DNA of 64,000 bases, from NCBI GenBank assembly GCA_022548915.1, contig JAKZES010000007.1:62001-126000 (forward strand), written 5' to 3'. Under the pieces are notes generated by a model. The model was not told where the DNA came from. It made no database searches and saw only the letters and a program-made list of their open reading frames with translations. Source of the DNA: Verrucomicrobiaceae bacterium E54. GTDB taxonomy: Bacteria; Verrucomicrobiota; Verrucomicrobiia; Verrucomicrobiales; Akkermansiaceae. Numbering within the stretch: the stretch's first letter is position 1; the number at the start of each line of letters is the position of its first letter. Positions 9,801 to 18,682 of the stretch are shown piece by piece. A program made the position numbers and the translations under genes.

Positions 9801-10003
9801 CTCGCCAGCTTCTCGACGTCACCCGCCTCCGGCTTCTCGGTGCCGGGCGCGGGGTCGAATCGATCGAGATCAAGGGCCAGCGCCTGATGCTCCAGCGCAA
9901 CGGCGACTACATCATGCTGGAAGGTCGTCGTTTCCCGAGGCTCAAACAAACCAAGCCGGCCGCCAAGCTGCGCGAGGCGATCGAATTGCTCAGGAACCTA
10001 TGA
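6845..10003 (+). CDS. mfd: Transcription-repair coupling factor
   Basis: Mfd motifs [74 protein letters not shown]; GTG start at 6845 preferred because ORF-track start lies in the repeat. Confidence 0.93.
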   Translation: [1052 protein letters not shown]

Positions 10004-10039
10004 GTCTCGGACGGACCGCGAGCTGCAAACCCGCCACCC

Positions 10040-10453
10040 TCACTCCACCTCCTTCAACCGGTCCTTCAGCTCGGTCAGGCTCTTGCGCCAGTCCTCGATC
10101 TCGCCGGCTTCCTCCCAGGTCTCCCTGAGTTCGCTGGGACGGTTGAAAACCCGATCCACCACCTTGCGGGCCCGTCTCAGACGCCCGTCGTCGTCATCGA
10201 GCTCCTGATCGTCGATCCAGTTTTCCAACCCCTCGGCATCGTCTGCTCCCTTGCTGGGCCGGCCGTAGAGCCATGCCGTCACCTCGGCCGCGGCAATTCC
10301 CTCCTCGGCCACCGAGGCCTCGAGTTCGCCCTCGCCGCCGAGCACCGCATCGATTGCCTCGTCGACCATGTCGATCGATCCACTTTCGACGAGCTCGGCC
10401 AGCCAGTCGCTGGCGGAATCATTCGCGAAAGAAGTCGTGTCCCAAGCACCCAT
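10040..10453 (-). CDS. DUF4259-like protein
   Basis: MGAWDTTSFANDSASDWLAEL N-terminus typical of the family. Confidence 0.7.
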   Translation of the reverse strand: MGAWDTTSFANDSASDWLAELVESGSIDMVDEAIDAVLGGEGELEASVAEEGIAAAEVTAWLYGRPSKGADDAEGLENWIDDQELDDDDGRLRRARKVVDRVFNRPSELRETWEEAGEIEDWRKSLTELKDRLKEVE

Positions 10454-10495
10454 GGCCCTGTTTGACCGCTTCGAAATGGGTCTGTCAACCCCGCT

Positions 10496-11335
10496 TCAAT
10501 CCCCGATGACAATCTTGTCCGGATCAAAGTCGATGTCCGGGAACTTCAGGTCGAGCCTCTCCAGCGTATTGGCGAACAGCCGCGCGACGCACAGGTTGCG
10601 GTACCATTTGCGGTCCGCCGGGATCACATACCACGGTGCCCAGGGCTTGCTGGTCCGCTCGATCAGATCCTCGTAGGCCTGCTGGAACTCATCCCACCGC
10701 TTGCGGTCCGCCAGGTCGTCCGGGTTGAACTTCCAGTGCTTGGCCGGGTTGTCGAGGCGCTTCTGGAGCCGGTCCTTCTGCTCGTCCTTCGAGATGTGGA
10801 GGAACAACTTCAAGATGGTGGTGCCCTCCTCCGCCAGCATCCGCTCGAACTCGACAATGTGGCGGTAGCGCTGCTGCCAGACCTTTTCCGGCATCAGCTT
10901 CTTCACCCGCACCGCGATGATGTCCTCGTAGTGGCTGCGGTTGAAGATCATGATCTCGCCATCCCGCGGCACGTGGCGGTGGATCCGCCACAGGAAGTCG
11001 TGGGCAAGCTCGTTCTCGCTCGGCTTCTTGAAGCTCCGCACGTGGATGCCCTGCGGGTCGACCCGCGAGAAGACGTGCTTCACACAGCCGTCCTTGCCGC
11101 CCGTGTCCATCGCCTGGATGATGACCAGCACCCGGTGCTTGCCCTGGGCATAGAGGACCTTCTGGAGCTGCTGGATCTCGTCGCGGAGTTCGTCGAAAAG
11201 CGCCTGGGTCGAGCTCTTGCCGCCATCCGGGCAGAGGGACAGGTCGTCGGCTTCCTTCTCACGGAGCTTCACCTTGGCACCCTCGGGCACGATGTAGCGT
11301 TCACACGGGTCTCCAAGCAACTTCATCATTGGCAT
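10496..11335 (-). CDS. ppk2: Polyphosphate kinase 2 family protein
   Basis: RVLVIIQAMDTGGKDGCVKHVFSRVDPQGIHVRSFKKPSENELAHDFLWRIHRHVPRDGEIMIFNRSHYEDIIAVRV. Confidence 0.93.
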   Translation of the reverse strand: MPMMKLLGDPCERYIVPEGAKVKLREKEADDLSLCPDGGKSSTQALFDELRDEIQQLQKVLYAQGKHRVLVIIQAMDTGGKDGCVKHVFSRVDPQGIHVRSFKKPSENELAHDFLWRIHRHVPRDGEIMIFNRSHYEDIIAVRVKKLMPEKVWQQRYRHIVEFERMLAEEGTTILKLFLHISKDEQKDRLQKRLDNPAKHWKFNPDDLADRKRWDEFQQAYEDLIERTSKPWAPWYVIPADRKWYRNLCVARLFANTLERLDLKFPDIDFDPDKIVIGD

Positions 11336-11437
11336 GCTTTCGTTCCCTTCACCGCTTGAAAAGCTTCAAGTGATCCAATTTCCAGTGTCACACATTCGGC
11401 GTTGCATGGCCCGTCCGGTTCGGCAACCTAGCAGCCG

Positions 11438-12988
11438 ATGAGCTGCCCGGACGACACCCCGATTTCCGCCGTCGCGCCGGTCACCGCGGTGCACATCGGC
11501 GCGAGTTCGGTGTCGATGCTGGTGGCGCAGAAGGGCGAGGACGGCCGCTACACCCCGGTCGATTTCCTCGAGCAACCCGCTCCGCTGGCCCGCGACATCT
11601 TCCGCCACGGCAGCATCGGCCGCGAGACGACCGAGCGAATCGTCGAGATCCTCAACGGCTTCGTCTCCACCGCCCGCGAGTACGGGGCGAGAATCGACCT
11701 CGAGTCGAGGGCGGTCGCGACCAACATCCTCGTCGAGGCCGACAACCACGAGCGTTTCCTCAACCGGGTGAGGATCGCCTGCGGACTCGAGATCAATCCG
11801 ATCGACGACGGCGAAATGACCCGCCTGATCTACCTGAAGACCCGCCGCCGGCTGCTCGACACCCCCCCGATGAAGCGCAAGAGCGCGATGGTCCTTCACG
11901 TCGGCCCCGGCAACACCCGCGCCCTGCTTTTCGAGGATGGAGCCATCCGCCGCTACACCAGCTACCGGCTCGGTGCCCACCGCACCCGCGAGGCCATCGA
12001 GGGCTCCCACAACGGCGGCGAGGCGATGCTCCGCGTGATCCGCGAAAACGCCTCGGGCAACCTCGCCCAGCTCCGGTTCGACTACCACGACGTCAAGGTC
12101 TCCACCCTGGTCATGATCGGCTATGAACTCCAGCAGGTGCGGCATTTCCTCACCGACCGCTCGGGATCGTGCAGCCCCAAGACACTGCGGCGGGTTTCCG
12201 GCACCGCCGCGGAAATGAGCGATCTCGAACTCGTCCAGCATTTCCAGACCGACTACCAGTCGGCCGAGGCGCTCGTCCCGGCCATCGAGACCAATCTCGC
12301 CATCGCCGAAGCCCTAGGCGTCGAGGACCTGCACATCCCCGCCAGCGACTACGAGCAGGGATTGTTGCAGGACATCCTCGTCTCCAACCAGCTGACCGAC
12401 TCCCTCGACCGCGAGGTGCTGCGCTCGGCGCGCATCCTGGCCTCGCGCTTCCTGTCCGACGCCAATCACGGCGAACACGTCTCGCGGATCTCCCTGCATC
12501 TCTTCGACCAGCTCACCGACCTCCACCGGCTCAGCCCGCACGACCGGCTGCTGCTCGAGGTCGCGGCGATTCTCCACGAGGTCGGCACCTTCATCAGCCC
12601 GCGCGCCCACCACAAGCACTCCGAATACATCATCCTCAACAGCGAGATCTTCGGGCTCGACCGGCGCGACGTCACCGTGATCGCGCTCGTCGCCCGCTAC
12701 CACCGGCATTCCGGTCCGCGTCTCGACCACCCGGCTTACCGCGAGCTCGCGCCGGCCGACCGCATCCTCGTCTCCAAGCTCGCCGCCATCCTGCGGGTGG
12801 CCGACGCCCTCGAGCGCACCCACAACCAGCGCGTCCACGACATCGAAACACGCCGCCACCGCCACCGCCTCCACCTGGTGCTCCCCGGCGTCAGCGACGT
12901 CGCGGTCGAACGCCTGGCCATGGAGTCGAAGGGCGACCTCTTCGAGCAGGTCTTCGGGCTCGAAGTCGTGATTGCCGATCCGGCTTAG
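11438..12988 (+). CDS. ppx: Ppx/GppA-type exopolyphosphatase with C-terminal HD-like domain
   Basis: Ppx/GppA N-domain layout plus HD-like region LLEVAAILHEVGTFISPRAHHKHSEYIILNSEIFGL. Confidence 0.85.
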   Translation: MSCPDDTPISAVAPVTAVHIGASSVSMLVAQKGEDGRYTPVDFLEQPAPLARDIFRHGSIGRETTERIVEILNGFVSTAREYGARIDLESRAVATNILVEADNHERFLNRVRIACGLEINPIDDGEMTRLIYLKTRRRLLDTPPMKRKSAMVLHVGPGNTRALLFEDGAIRRYTSYRLGAHRTREAIEGSHNGGEAMLRVIRENASGNLAQLRFDYHDVKVSTLVMIGYELQQVRHFLTDRSGSCSPKTLRRVSGTAAEMSDLELVQHFQTDYQSAEALVPAIETNLAIAEALGVEDLHIPASDYEQGLLQDILVSNQLTDSLDREVLRSARILASRFLSDANHGEHVSRISLHLFDQLTDLHRLSPHDRLLLEVAAILHEVGTFISPRAHHKHSEYIILNSEIFGLDRRDVTVIALVARYHRHSGPRLDHPAYRELAPADRILVSKLAAILRVADALERTHNQRVHDIETRRHRHRLHLVLPGVSDVAVERLAMESKGDLFEQVFGLEVVIADPA

Positions 12989-12991
12989 TCG

Positions 12992-13023
12992 AAGTTCCAA
13001 GTGAGAAGTTCCAAGTTCCAAAT
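12992..13023. repeat. Heptanucleotide-periodic array
   Basis: AGTTCCA AGTGAGA AGTTCCA AGTTCCA AATG, between ppx stop and ppk1 start. Confidence 0.8.
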
Positions 13024-13062
13024 GCTCCGCAGACCGCCTTCCCTTCCTTTTTCGCACTGCTC

Positions 13063-15165
13063 ATGAAACTGCCTTACGTGAACCGCGAGTTGTCCTGGCT
13101 GGAGTTCAACCAGCGGGTGCTCTCCGAAGGCCAGCGTGCCGATCTGCCGCTGCTCGAGAGGCTCAAGTTCCTCGCGATCACCGCCTCCAACCTCGACGAG
13201 TTCTTCCAGGTGCGGGTCGGCGGCCTGATGCTGATGCGCCGCAGCGGCCGCACCCGGCCCGATCCCTCCGGCCTCACCCCTCTCCAGCAGATCCAGGCCA
13301 TCCGCCGCAGGGTCCAGCGGATGATCTCGGACCAGTATCAACTGCTGTCGGAGGATCTCCTGCCGGCGCTCGAGAAGGAGGGGATCCGGATGATGCGCAT
13401 CGCCCAGCTCGAGCCGGCCCAGACCGACCAGCTGGCGACCTACTTCCACGCCTCGGTGGGCCCGCTGCTCACGCCGCTGGCGATCGATCCCGGGGGCGAC
13501 CCACCCCATGTCCCCGGACTGCAACTCACCCTGGCCTGCAAGCTGCGGGACGAGGACAGCGACTCGACCCGTCATGCGCTCGTCCCCCTGCCCGAAAGCC
13601 TCGGTCGCCGGATCGCCGTGGACGTCCCCGGGGTCGACAACGCCTTCGTGCTGATCGAGGACCTTGTTGCGGCCCATCTCGGCTCGCTTTTCCCCGGCGA
13701 AAAGGTCGTCTCGACCGGCTGCTTCCGCGTCACGCGAAACGGCGACATCGCCGTGCAGGAGGAAGACGCCATCGACCTTGCCGGCGAGATGGAGGACGTG
13801 CTCGCCGCCCGCAAGATCGCCGACACCGTCCGGCTCGAGCTGCCCGTTCCGATTTCCCGCGATCTCGCCGGAGTCATCCGCGAGGTCTGCCAGGCCGGGC
13901 CGGGCGAGGTCTACCGCATCCATGGCCCGCTGGGTCTCGCCTCCTTCATGGAAATGGCCTTCCTCAGCGGCTTCGACCACCTCCGCGACCGCGACTGGAG
14001 TCCCCAGCCCTCGCCCGACATTTCTCCGGCCGAACCGGTCTTCGATGCGATCGCCCAGCGCGACATCCTGCTTCACCACCCCTACGAAAGCTTCGAGCCG
14101 GTGCTGCGGATGCTCGATGAAGCGGCCCGCGACCCCGACGTGCTGTCGGTCAAGCAGGTCCTCTACCGCACCGCGAAGAATTCCCGCATCATCGATGCCC
14201 TGATCCGCGCCGCCGCCATCGGCAAGCAGGTGACCGTGCTGGTCGAACTCAAGGCGCGTTTCGACGAAGCCCGGAACCTCGACCGCGCCGAGGAACTGCA
14301 GCGTGCCGGAGCGCACATCGTTTACGGCGTGAAGGGACTCAAGACCCATGCCAAGATCTGCATGATCGTCCGCCGCGAGGCCGGCATCCTGCGCCGCTAC
14401 GTCCACCTCGGCACCGGCAACTACAACGAGTCCACCGCCCGGCTCTACACCGACATCTCCCTGCTCACCTGCCGGCCCGAGTACGGATCGGACGCATCGC
14501 TTTTCTTCAATGCGGTGACCGGGCGCTCGAAGCTGCTGCGCTTCCAGCGCATCGTGCCGGCGCCCACCGCCATGAAGCCGCGCCTGCTGTCGCTGATCGC
14601 GGACGAGGCGGAGCGGGCCCGCCAGGGCGAACCGGCCCGGATCCTGGCCAAGGTCAACTCCCTGCAGGACCCCCAGGTCATCGCCGCCCTCTACGACGCC
14701 TCGAGGGCCGGCGTGCAGATCAAGCTGAATGTCCGGGGCATCTGCTGCCTCAAGACCGGCAACTCGAAGCGGGCGAGGAACATCGAGGTCGTCTCCATCA
14801 TCGACCGCTACCTCGAGCACTCGCGGATCTTCTATTTCCATCAGGGCGGCGACGCGCAGATGTTCATCTCCTCGGCCGACTGGATGGGCCGCAACCTCGA
14901 CCGCCGTGTCGAACTCATGGTTCCCGTCGAGGAGAACCGCCTGAAGTCGCGCCTGTTGAAGATCCTCGAAACCTTCTTCCGCGACAACCAGCAGGCCTGG
15001 CGCATCCGGTCCGACGGCACCTCCGAGCGGATCACCCCGGACAAGGGCGGTAAGATCTTCCGGGCGCAGGAATACTTCCAGCGCCGGGCGAGGCGCACCG
15101 CCAAGGCTGGCGAACATGAACGCGCCATGCGCTTCGAACCCCACCTTCCTCCCGAAGAGTCATGA
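13063..15165 (+). CDS. ppk1: Polyphosphate kinase 1
   Basis: YVNRELSWLEFNQRVLSEG...LLHHPYESFEPVLRMLDEAARDPDVLSVKQVLYRTAKNSRIIDALI...HLGTGNYNESTARLYTDISLLT; ATG at 13063. Confidence 0.95.
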   Translation: MKLPYVNRELSWLEFNQRVLSEGQRADLPLLERLKFLAITASNLDEFFQVRVGGLMLMRRSGRTRPDPSGLTPLQQIQAIRRRVQRMISDQYQLLSEDLLPALEKEGIRMMRIAQLEPAQTDQLATYFHASVGPLLTPLAIDPGGDPPHVPGLQLTLACKLRDEDSDSTRHALVPLPESLGRRIAVDVPGVDNAFVLIEDLVAAHLGSLFPGEKVVSTGCFRVTRNGDIAVQEEDAIDLAGEMEDVLAARKIADTVRLELPVPISRDLAGVIREVCQAGPGEVYRIHGPLGLASFMEMAFLSGFDHLRDRDWSPQPSPDISPAEPVFDAIAQRDILLHHPYESFEPVLRMLDEAARDPDVLSVKQVLYRTAKNSRIIDALIRAAAIGKQVTVLVELKARFDEARNLDRAEELQRAGAHIVYGVKGLKTHAKICMIVRREAGILRRYVHLGTGNYNESTARLYTDISLLTCRPEYGSDASLFFNAVTGRSKLLRFQRIVPAPTAMKPRLLSLIADEAERARQGEPARILAKVNSLQDPQVIAALYDASRAGVQIKLNVRGICCLKTGNSKRARNIEVVSIIDRYLEHSRIFYFHQGGDAQMFISSADWMGRNLDRRVELMVPVEENRLKSRLLKILETFFRDNQQAWRIRSDGTSERITPDKGGKIFRAQEYFQRRARRTAKAGEHERAMRFEPHLPPEES

Positions 15166-16010
15166 TCATCGAACCTGTCGGAACCATCAGGAGCCAGTGG
15201 GGCGAGGGCCCCATCTGGTGGAAGAACTCGCTCTACTACGTCGACATCGAGGGCCGCCGCGTGATCCGCCACACCCCGGAAAGCGGCGAGGAGGTCCAGT
15301 GGGAAACGGGTGAGCGCGTCGGCACGGTCGTGCCCCGTGAGTCGGGCGGCCTGGTCATTGCCGGTGACAGCGGCTTCCATCTTCTCGACGAAGGCGACGG
15401 CAGTCTGCAACCCCTCGGCGACCCGGAGCCGGACAAGACCGACAACCGCTTCAACGACGGCAAGTGCTCGCCCGACGGACGGTTTTTCGCCGGCACGATC
15501 AGCCTGGCGAAGAAGACCGGCGACGCCCGGCTCTACCGGCTCGATCCCGACCATTCGATCCACGAGGTCTTCGGCCCGGTCACCAACTCCAACGGCATCG
15601 CCTGGAGCGCGGAGGGTGCGACCTGCTACTACATCGACACGCCGCGCCGCGAGGTCCTCGCCTTCGACTACGCGGAAGGACACCTGACGAATCTCCGCAC
15701 CGCCTTCTCGACCGGGGCCATCGACGCCTCTCCCGATGGCATGACGATTGATGCCGACGGGAATCTGTGGATTGCCTTCTGCCACGGTGCCTGCGTGGTG
15801 TGCTACGACCCTACCACCGGCACCGAGCTGCGCCGGGTGGAACTCCCCTGCCTCGAAACCACCGCCTGCGCCTTCGGTGGCCCCGACCTGGCCGACCTCT
15901 ACGTCACGACCGGTATTCACAAGACCGAGGTCGAAGAACACGCCGGCCGCCTCCTCGTCATCCGCGATCTCGGCGTCCAGGGCGTGCCTGCCAACGCCTT
16001 CGGCGGTTAG
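15162..16010 (+). CDS. SMP-30/gluconolactonase family protein
   Basis: EGPIWWKNSLYYVDIEGRRVIRHTPESGEEVQWETGERVGTVVPRESGGLVIA...DNRFNDGKCSPDGRFFAGTI; ATGA overlap with ppk1. Confidence 0.9.
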   Translation: MIIEPVGTIRSQWGEGPIWWKNSLYYVDIEGRRVIRHTPESGEEVQWETGERVGTVVPRESGGLVIAGDSGFHLLDEGDGSLQPLGDPEPDKTDNRFNDGKCSPDGRFFAGTISLAKKTGDARLYRLDPDHSIHEVFGPVTNSNGIAWSAEGATCYYIDTPRREVLAFDYAEGHLTNLRTAFSTGAIDASPDGMTIDADGNLWIAFCHGACVVCYDPTTGTELRRVELPCLETTACAFGGPDLADLYVTTGIHKTEVEEHAGRLLVIRDLGVQGVPANAFGG

Positions 16011-16117
16011 GTGGCGCAAAGCTCCGGCTTTGCGAGCTGATTGCCGAAGCTCCGGCTTCGGCGCCCCACGGGGCTGGAGCCACCGTGGATCACTCGCAAA
16101 GTCCAACTTCGCGCCAC
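16011..16117. repeat. Palindromic inverted-repeat element B (MITE/REP-like, 107 bp)
   Basis: GTGGCGCAAAGCTCCGGCTTTGCGAG (16011-16036) vs inverted GTGGCGCGAAGTTGGACTTTGCGAG (16117-16093); internal GCCGAAGCTCCGGCTTCGGC and CCACGG...CCGTGG. Confidence 0.85.
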
Positions 16118-16689
16118 ACCCAGAAATCCATCACGTGCGGTGTCTCTTCGACGTCGCCCGCCTCCCGCCAGTCGAAGACCGCCGTCACCCCGTCCAGCGG
16201 CTCGAAGCCCATCTTGCGCCAGAACGGATCGAGCGGACGATATCCCTCCGGTCGTCGCGGATCGTCTCCATCCCGCCTCACCGCGCAGAAACAACAGAAC
16301 CCGATCCCCCCGTGCGCCCGTGCCGCCTCGAGCCGCGCCTCCATGAACTGCCGCCCGATGCCCCGGCCGCGATATTCAGGCAGCAGGATCGATTCGCCGA
16401 AATAGAAACCCTCGGCCGTCTCAAAACCCGCCTCCTCCAGCGGCCGCCGGAATTCCTCCAGCTCGTCGGCCAGCGGCAGGCAGGTCGAGATGCCGACCAG
16501 CCGCCCGCCCTCCTCCGCCGTCACGATCCGGGCCCGTGGATTCCCGAGATAGGTCGCCAGGTAGCCACGCTCGTATTCAAGCGTTCCCTCATAAAGATAC
16601 GGCCACTCCCGGAAAACCGCGATCCTCAACGCGGCCAACTCTTCCAGACAGTCGGCCAGTTCCTCGGCCCTCCGGGTCTTCACCTTCAT
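16090..16689 (-). CDS. GNAT-like acetyltransferase
   Basis: GLESILLPEYRGRGIGRQFMEARLEAARAHG-type acetyl-CoA motif (FGESILLPEYRGRGIGRQFMEARLEAARAHG in sequence); PFWRKMGFEPLDG. Confidence 0.8.
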   Translation of the reverse strand: MKVKTRRAEELADCLEELAALRIAVFREWPYLYEGTLEYERGYLATYLGNPRARIVTAEEGGRLVGISTCLPLADELEEFRRPLEEAGFETAEGFYFGESILLPEYRGRGIGRQFMEARLEAARAHGGIGFCCFCAVRRDGDDPRRPEGYRPLDPFWRKMGFEPLDGVTAVFDWREAGDVEETPHVMDFWVWREVGLCE

Positions 16690-17507
16690 TCGCCGACCGC
16701 GTGCAGACCGATTCCCTTCTCCCGGCACAGGCGCTCGACCTCGTCGCGCTCGATCAACAGCGTGCGCCGTGCCTCGACCGCAATCGCCCCGACACCCGCC
16801 TCGGCACAGGTTTCGATCGTCTGCGGCCCGACCACCGGCACATCGAAGCGGAAATCCTGATCCGGCTTCGAGACCTTCACCAGCATCACGTTCTTGCCAC
16901 GGCCGAGTTCCCCGCCGCGGCGGATGCAGGCGTTGGTTCCTTCGAAAGCCTCGACCGCCAGCACCGTGCCGTGCCGCACGAGCACCGTCTGCCCGATGTC
17001 CAGCCGGCTCGATTCCTTGGCGATCCGGTATCCGAAGGCCGCGTCGTCCAGTTGCCGGTCCTTGAAGGGAGGTCCGAACACATGGCCCGGCCCGGGCAGC
17101 AGATCCTCGAGGAAGGTCGTTGCCGGGAGCAACTCGATGCCATCCTGCGCCATCTCCTCGGCGATGCCGCCGAACAAGGTCTCGGCGTTGCGCTCCTTGA
17201 CCCGTGCCAGCAACTTCAGCGTGCGAAGATCCGGGCGGAGATCGAAGAGGTTCTTCGGCGCGATCTGACCGACCATCACGGCCTCCTTCGCACCCTGCCT
17301 GCGCAGGTAACGGATCGGTTTTCCCAGCTGGCCGACCCGCATCCACTCGACGTCGTCGACCATTTCCGCGACCTCCGGCCGGGTCTCGCCCTCGAAGGCG
17401 GCCATCACCAGGCGCGCTTCGGGTGCCTCGCGGCGCGCCGCTTCGATGAACACCTTCGGATAGGCGCCGTTGCCCGCGATGATGCCGATGGTCCGCGTCG
17501 CCTCCAT
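16686..17507 (-). CDS. lpxI: UDP-2,3-diacylglucosamine diphosphatase LpxI (DUF1009) family
   Basis: TIGIIAGNGAYPKVFIEAARREA...GKPIRYLRRQGAKEAVMVGQIAPKNLFDLRPD...VVGPQTIETCAEAGVGAIAVEARRTLLIER. Confidence 0.9.
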   Translation of the reverse strand: MEATRTIGIIAGNGAYPKVFIEAARREAPEARLVMAAFEGETRPEVAEMVDDVEWMRVGQLGKPIRYLRRQGAKEAVMVGQIAPKNLFDLRPDLRTLKLLARVKERNAETLFGGIAEEMAQDGIELLPATTFLEDLLPGPGHVFGPPFKDRQLDDAAFGYRIAKESSRLDIGQTVLVRHGTVLAVEAFEGTNACIRRGGELGRGKNVMLVKVSKPDQDFRFDVPVVGPQTIETCAEAGVGAIAVEARRTLLIERDEVERLCREKGIGLHAVGE

Positions 17508-17526
17508 GCTGGATGTCTGGGGAAAA

Positions 17527-17607
17527 TAGCGGCTGTGGGACTCGAACCCACACTCCAAAGGAACTCGATTTTGAGTCGAGCGCGTCTACCAATTCCGCCA
17601 AGCCGCC
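17527..17607 (-). tRNA. tRNA-Leu(CAA)
   Basis: Reverse complement GGCGGCTTGGCGGAATTGGTAGACGCGCTCGACTCAAAATCGAGTTCCTTTGGAGTGTGGGTTCGAGTCCCACAGCCGCTA; 5-bp anticodon stem CTCGA/TCGAG with loop CTCAAAA; T-arm GTGGG-TTCGAGT-CCCAC; no encoded CCA. Confidence 0.93.
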
Positions 17608-17667
17608 CTTGGGGTGGCGGATGTTTGACCAAGGACCCCCGCCGGGGCAAGCGGCAAAAAAGGCACC

Positions 17668-18597
17668 TCAACCTTCCGCGTCCGTGATGTAGCGCTCGGC
17701 CTCGAGCGCCGCGGCACAACCCTGGCCTGCCGCGGTGATCGCCTGGCGGTAGTAGTGGTCCGCCACGTCGCCGGCGGCGAAAAGACCTTTTGTCTTGGTC
17801 GCCGTGCGCCCCGGATTCTGGAGGATGTAGCCGTTCTCGTCGGTGTCCACCAGATCGCCCAGAAAGCTGCTGTTCGGCACGTGGCCGATCGCCACGAACA
17901 CGCACTTCACTTCCAGTTCGCTCTCGCTGTCATCGACCGTGCTCTTCAATTTCACCGCCCGCATCTCGCCCTCGTCGTCGGTCAGGTAATCGGTGACCAC
18001 CGAGTTCCACACCGGCTCGATCTTGTCGTTGGCCAGCGCCCGCTCGGCCATGATCTTCGAGGCCCGCAATTCGTCACGGCGATGGATCAGGTAGACCTTG
18101 CTCGCGAAACGAGTCAGGAACCCGGCTTCCTCGCAGGCGCTGTCGCCACCGCCAATCACGCACACCGGCACGTCGCGGTAGAAGGCACCATCGCAGGTCG
18201 CGCAGGACGTCAGGCCGTGGCCGATGAGCTTCTCCTCGCCCTCGATCCCGAGGTGACGGGGTGCGGCTCCGGTCGCCACGATCACGGTCCTGCTCTCCAG
18301 CGTCTTGTCGCCCGCCTTGACTTCGAAGTGGCCAGCATCGGTCTTCACGACGCTCTCGACGTTGGCAAACTCGATCCGCGTTCCGAACTTCTCGGCCTGC
18401 TTCTGCATGCTGGCCATCAGGTCGGGCCCCATGACCCCCTCGGGAAAGCCCGGGAAGTTCTCCACCTCGGTGGTCGTCGTCAATTGGCCGCCCGGCTGGG
18501 TGCCGGTGAGCATGAGGGGCTCGAGATTGGCCCGAGCGGTGTAGATGGCGGCGGTGTAGCCGGCACAGCCGGTTCCGATGATGATGACGTCTTCCAT
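17668..18597 (-). CDS. trxB: Thioredoxin reductase
   Basis: VIIIGTGCAGYTAAIYTARANLEPLMLTG...GGQLTTTTEVENFPGFPEG...SCATCDGAFYRDVPVCVIGGGDSACEEAGFL. Confidence 0.96.
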   Translation of the reverse strand: MEDVIIIGTGCAGYTAAIYTARANLEPLMLTGTQPGGQLTTTTEVENFPGFPEGVMGPDLMASMQKQAEKFGTRIEFANVESVVKTDAGHFEVKAGDKTLESRTVIVATGAAPRHLGIEGEEKLIGHGLTSCATCDGAFYRDVPVCVIGGGDSACEEAGFLTRFASKVYLIHRRDELRASKIMAERALANDKIEPVWNSVVTDYLTDDEGEMRAVKLKSTVDDSESELEVKCVFVAIGHVPNSSFLGDLVDTDENGYILQNPGRTATKTKGLFAAGDVADHYYRQAITAAGQGCAAALEAERYITDAEG

Positions 18598-18682
18598 GAT
18601 CCTGTGAGTGATTCGCGGGCGGAGTATTCCGACCGATGGCCACCGCGGTCAACGCCGGGGCGAGACTTTCCTGCAAGATCGG

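Noticed and set aside
7241-9949. 902-aa minus-strand ORF antisense to mfd
   Set aside because: Shadow ORF of a high-GC gene; biased His/Gly/Asp/Ala composition and no family resemblance, while the plus strand has full Mfd motifs.
12985-15144. 719-aa minus-strand ORF antisense to ppk1
   Set aside because: Shadow ORF; ppk1 motifs are convincing on the plus strand.
17587-17601. N-terminus MAELVDALDSKSSSFGVWVRVPQP of the 503-aa ORF
   Set aside because: Characteristic spurious translation across tRNA-Leu; ORF also fuses two genes out of frame.
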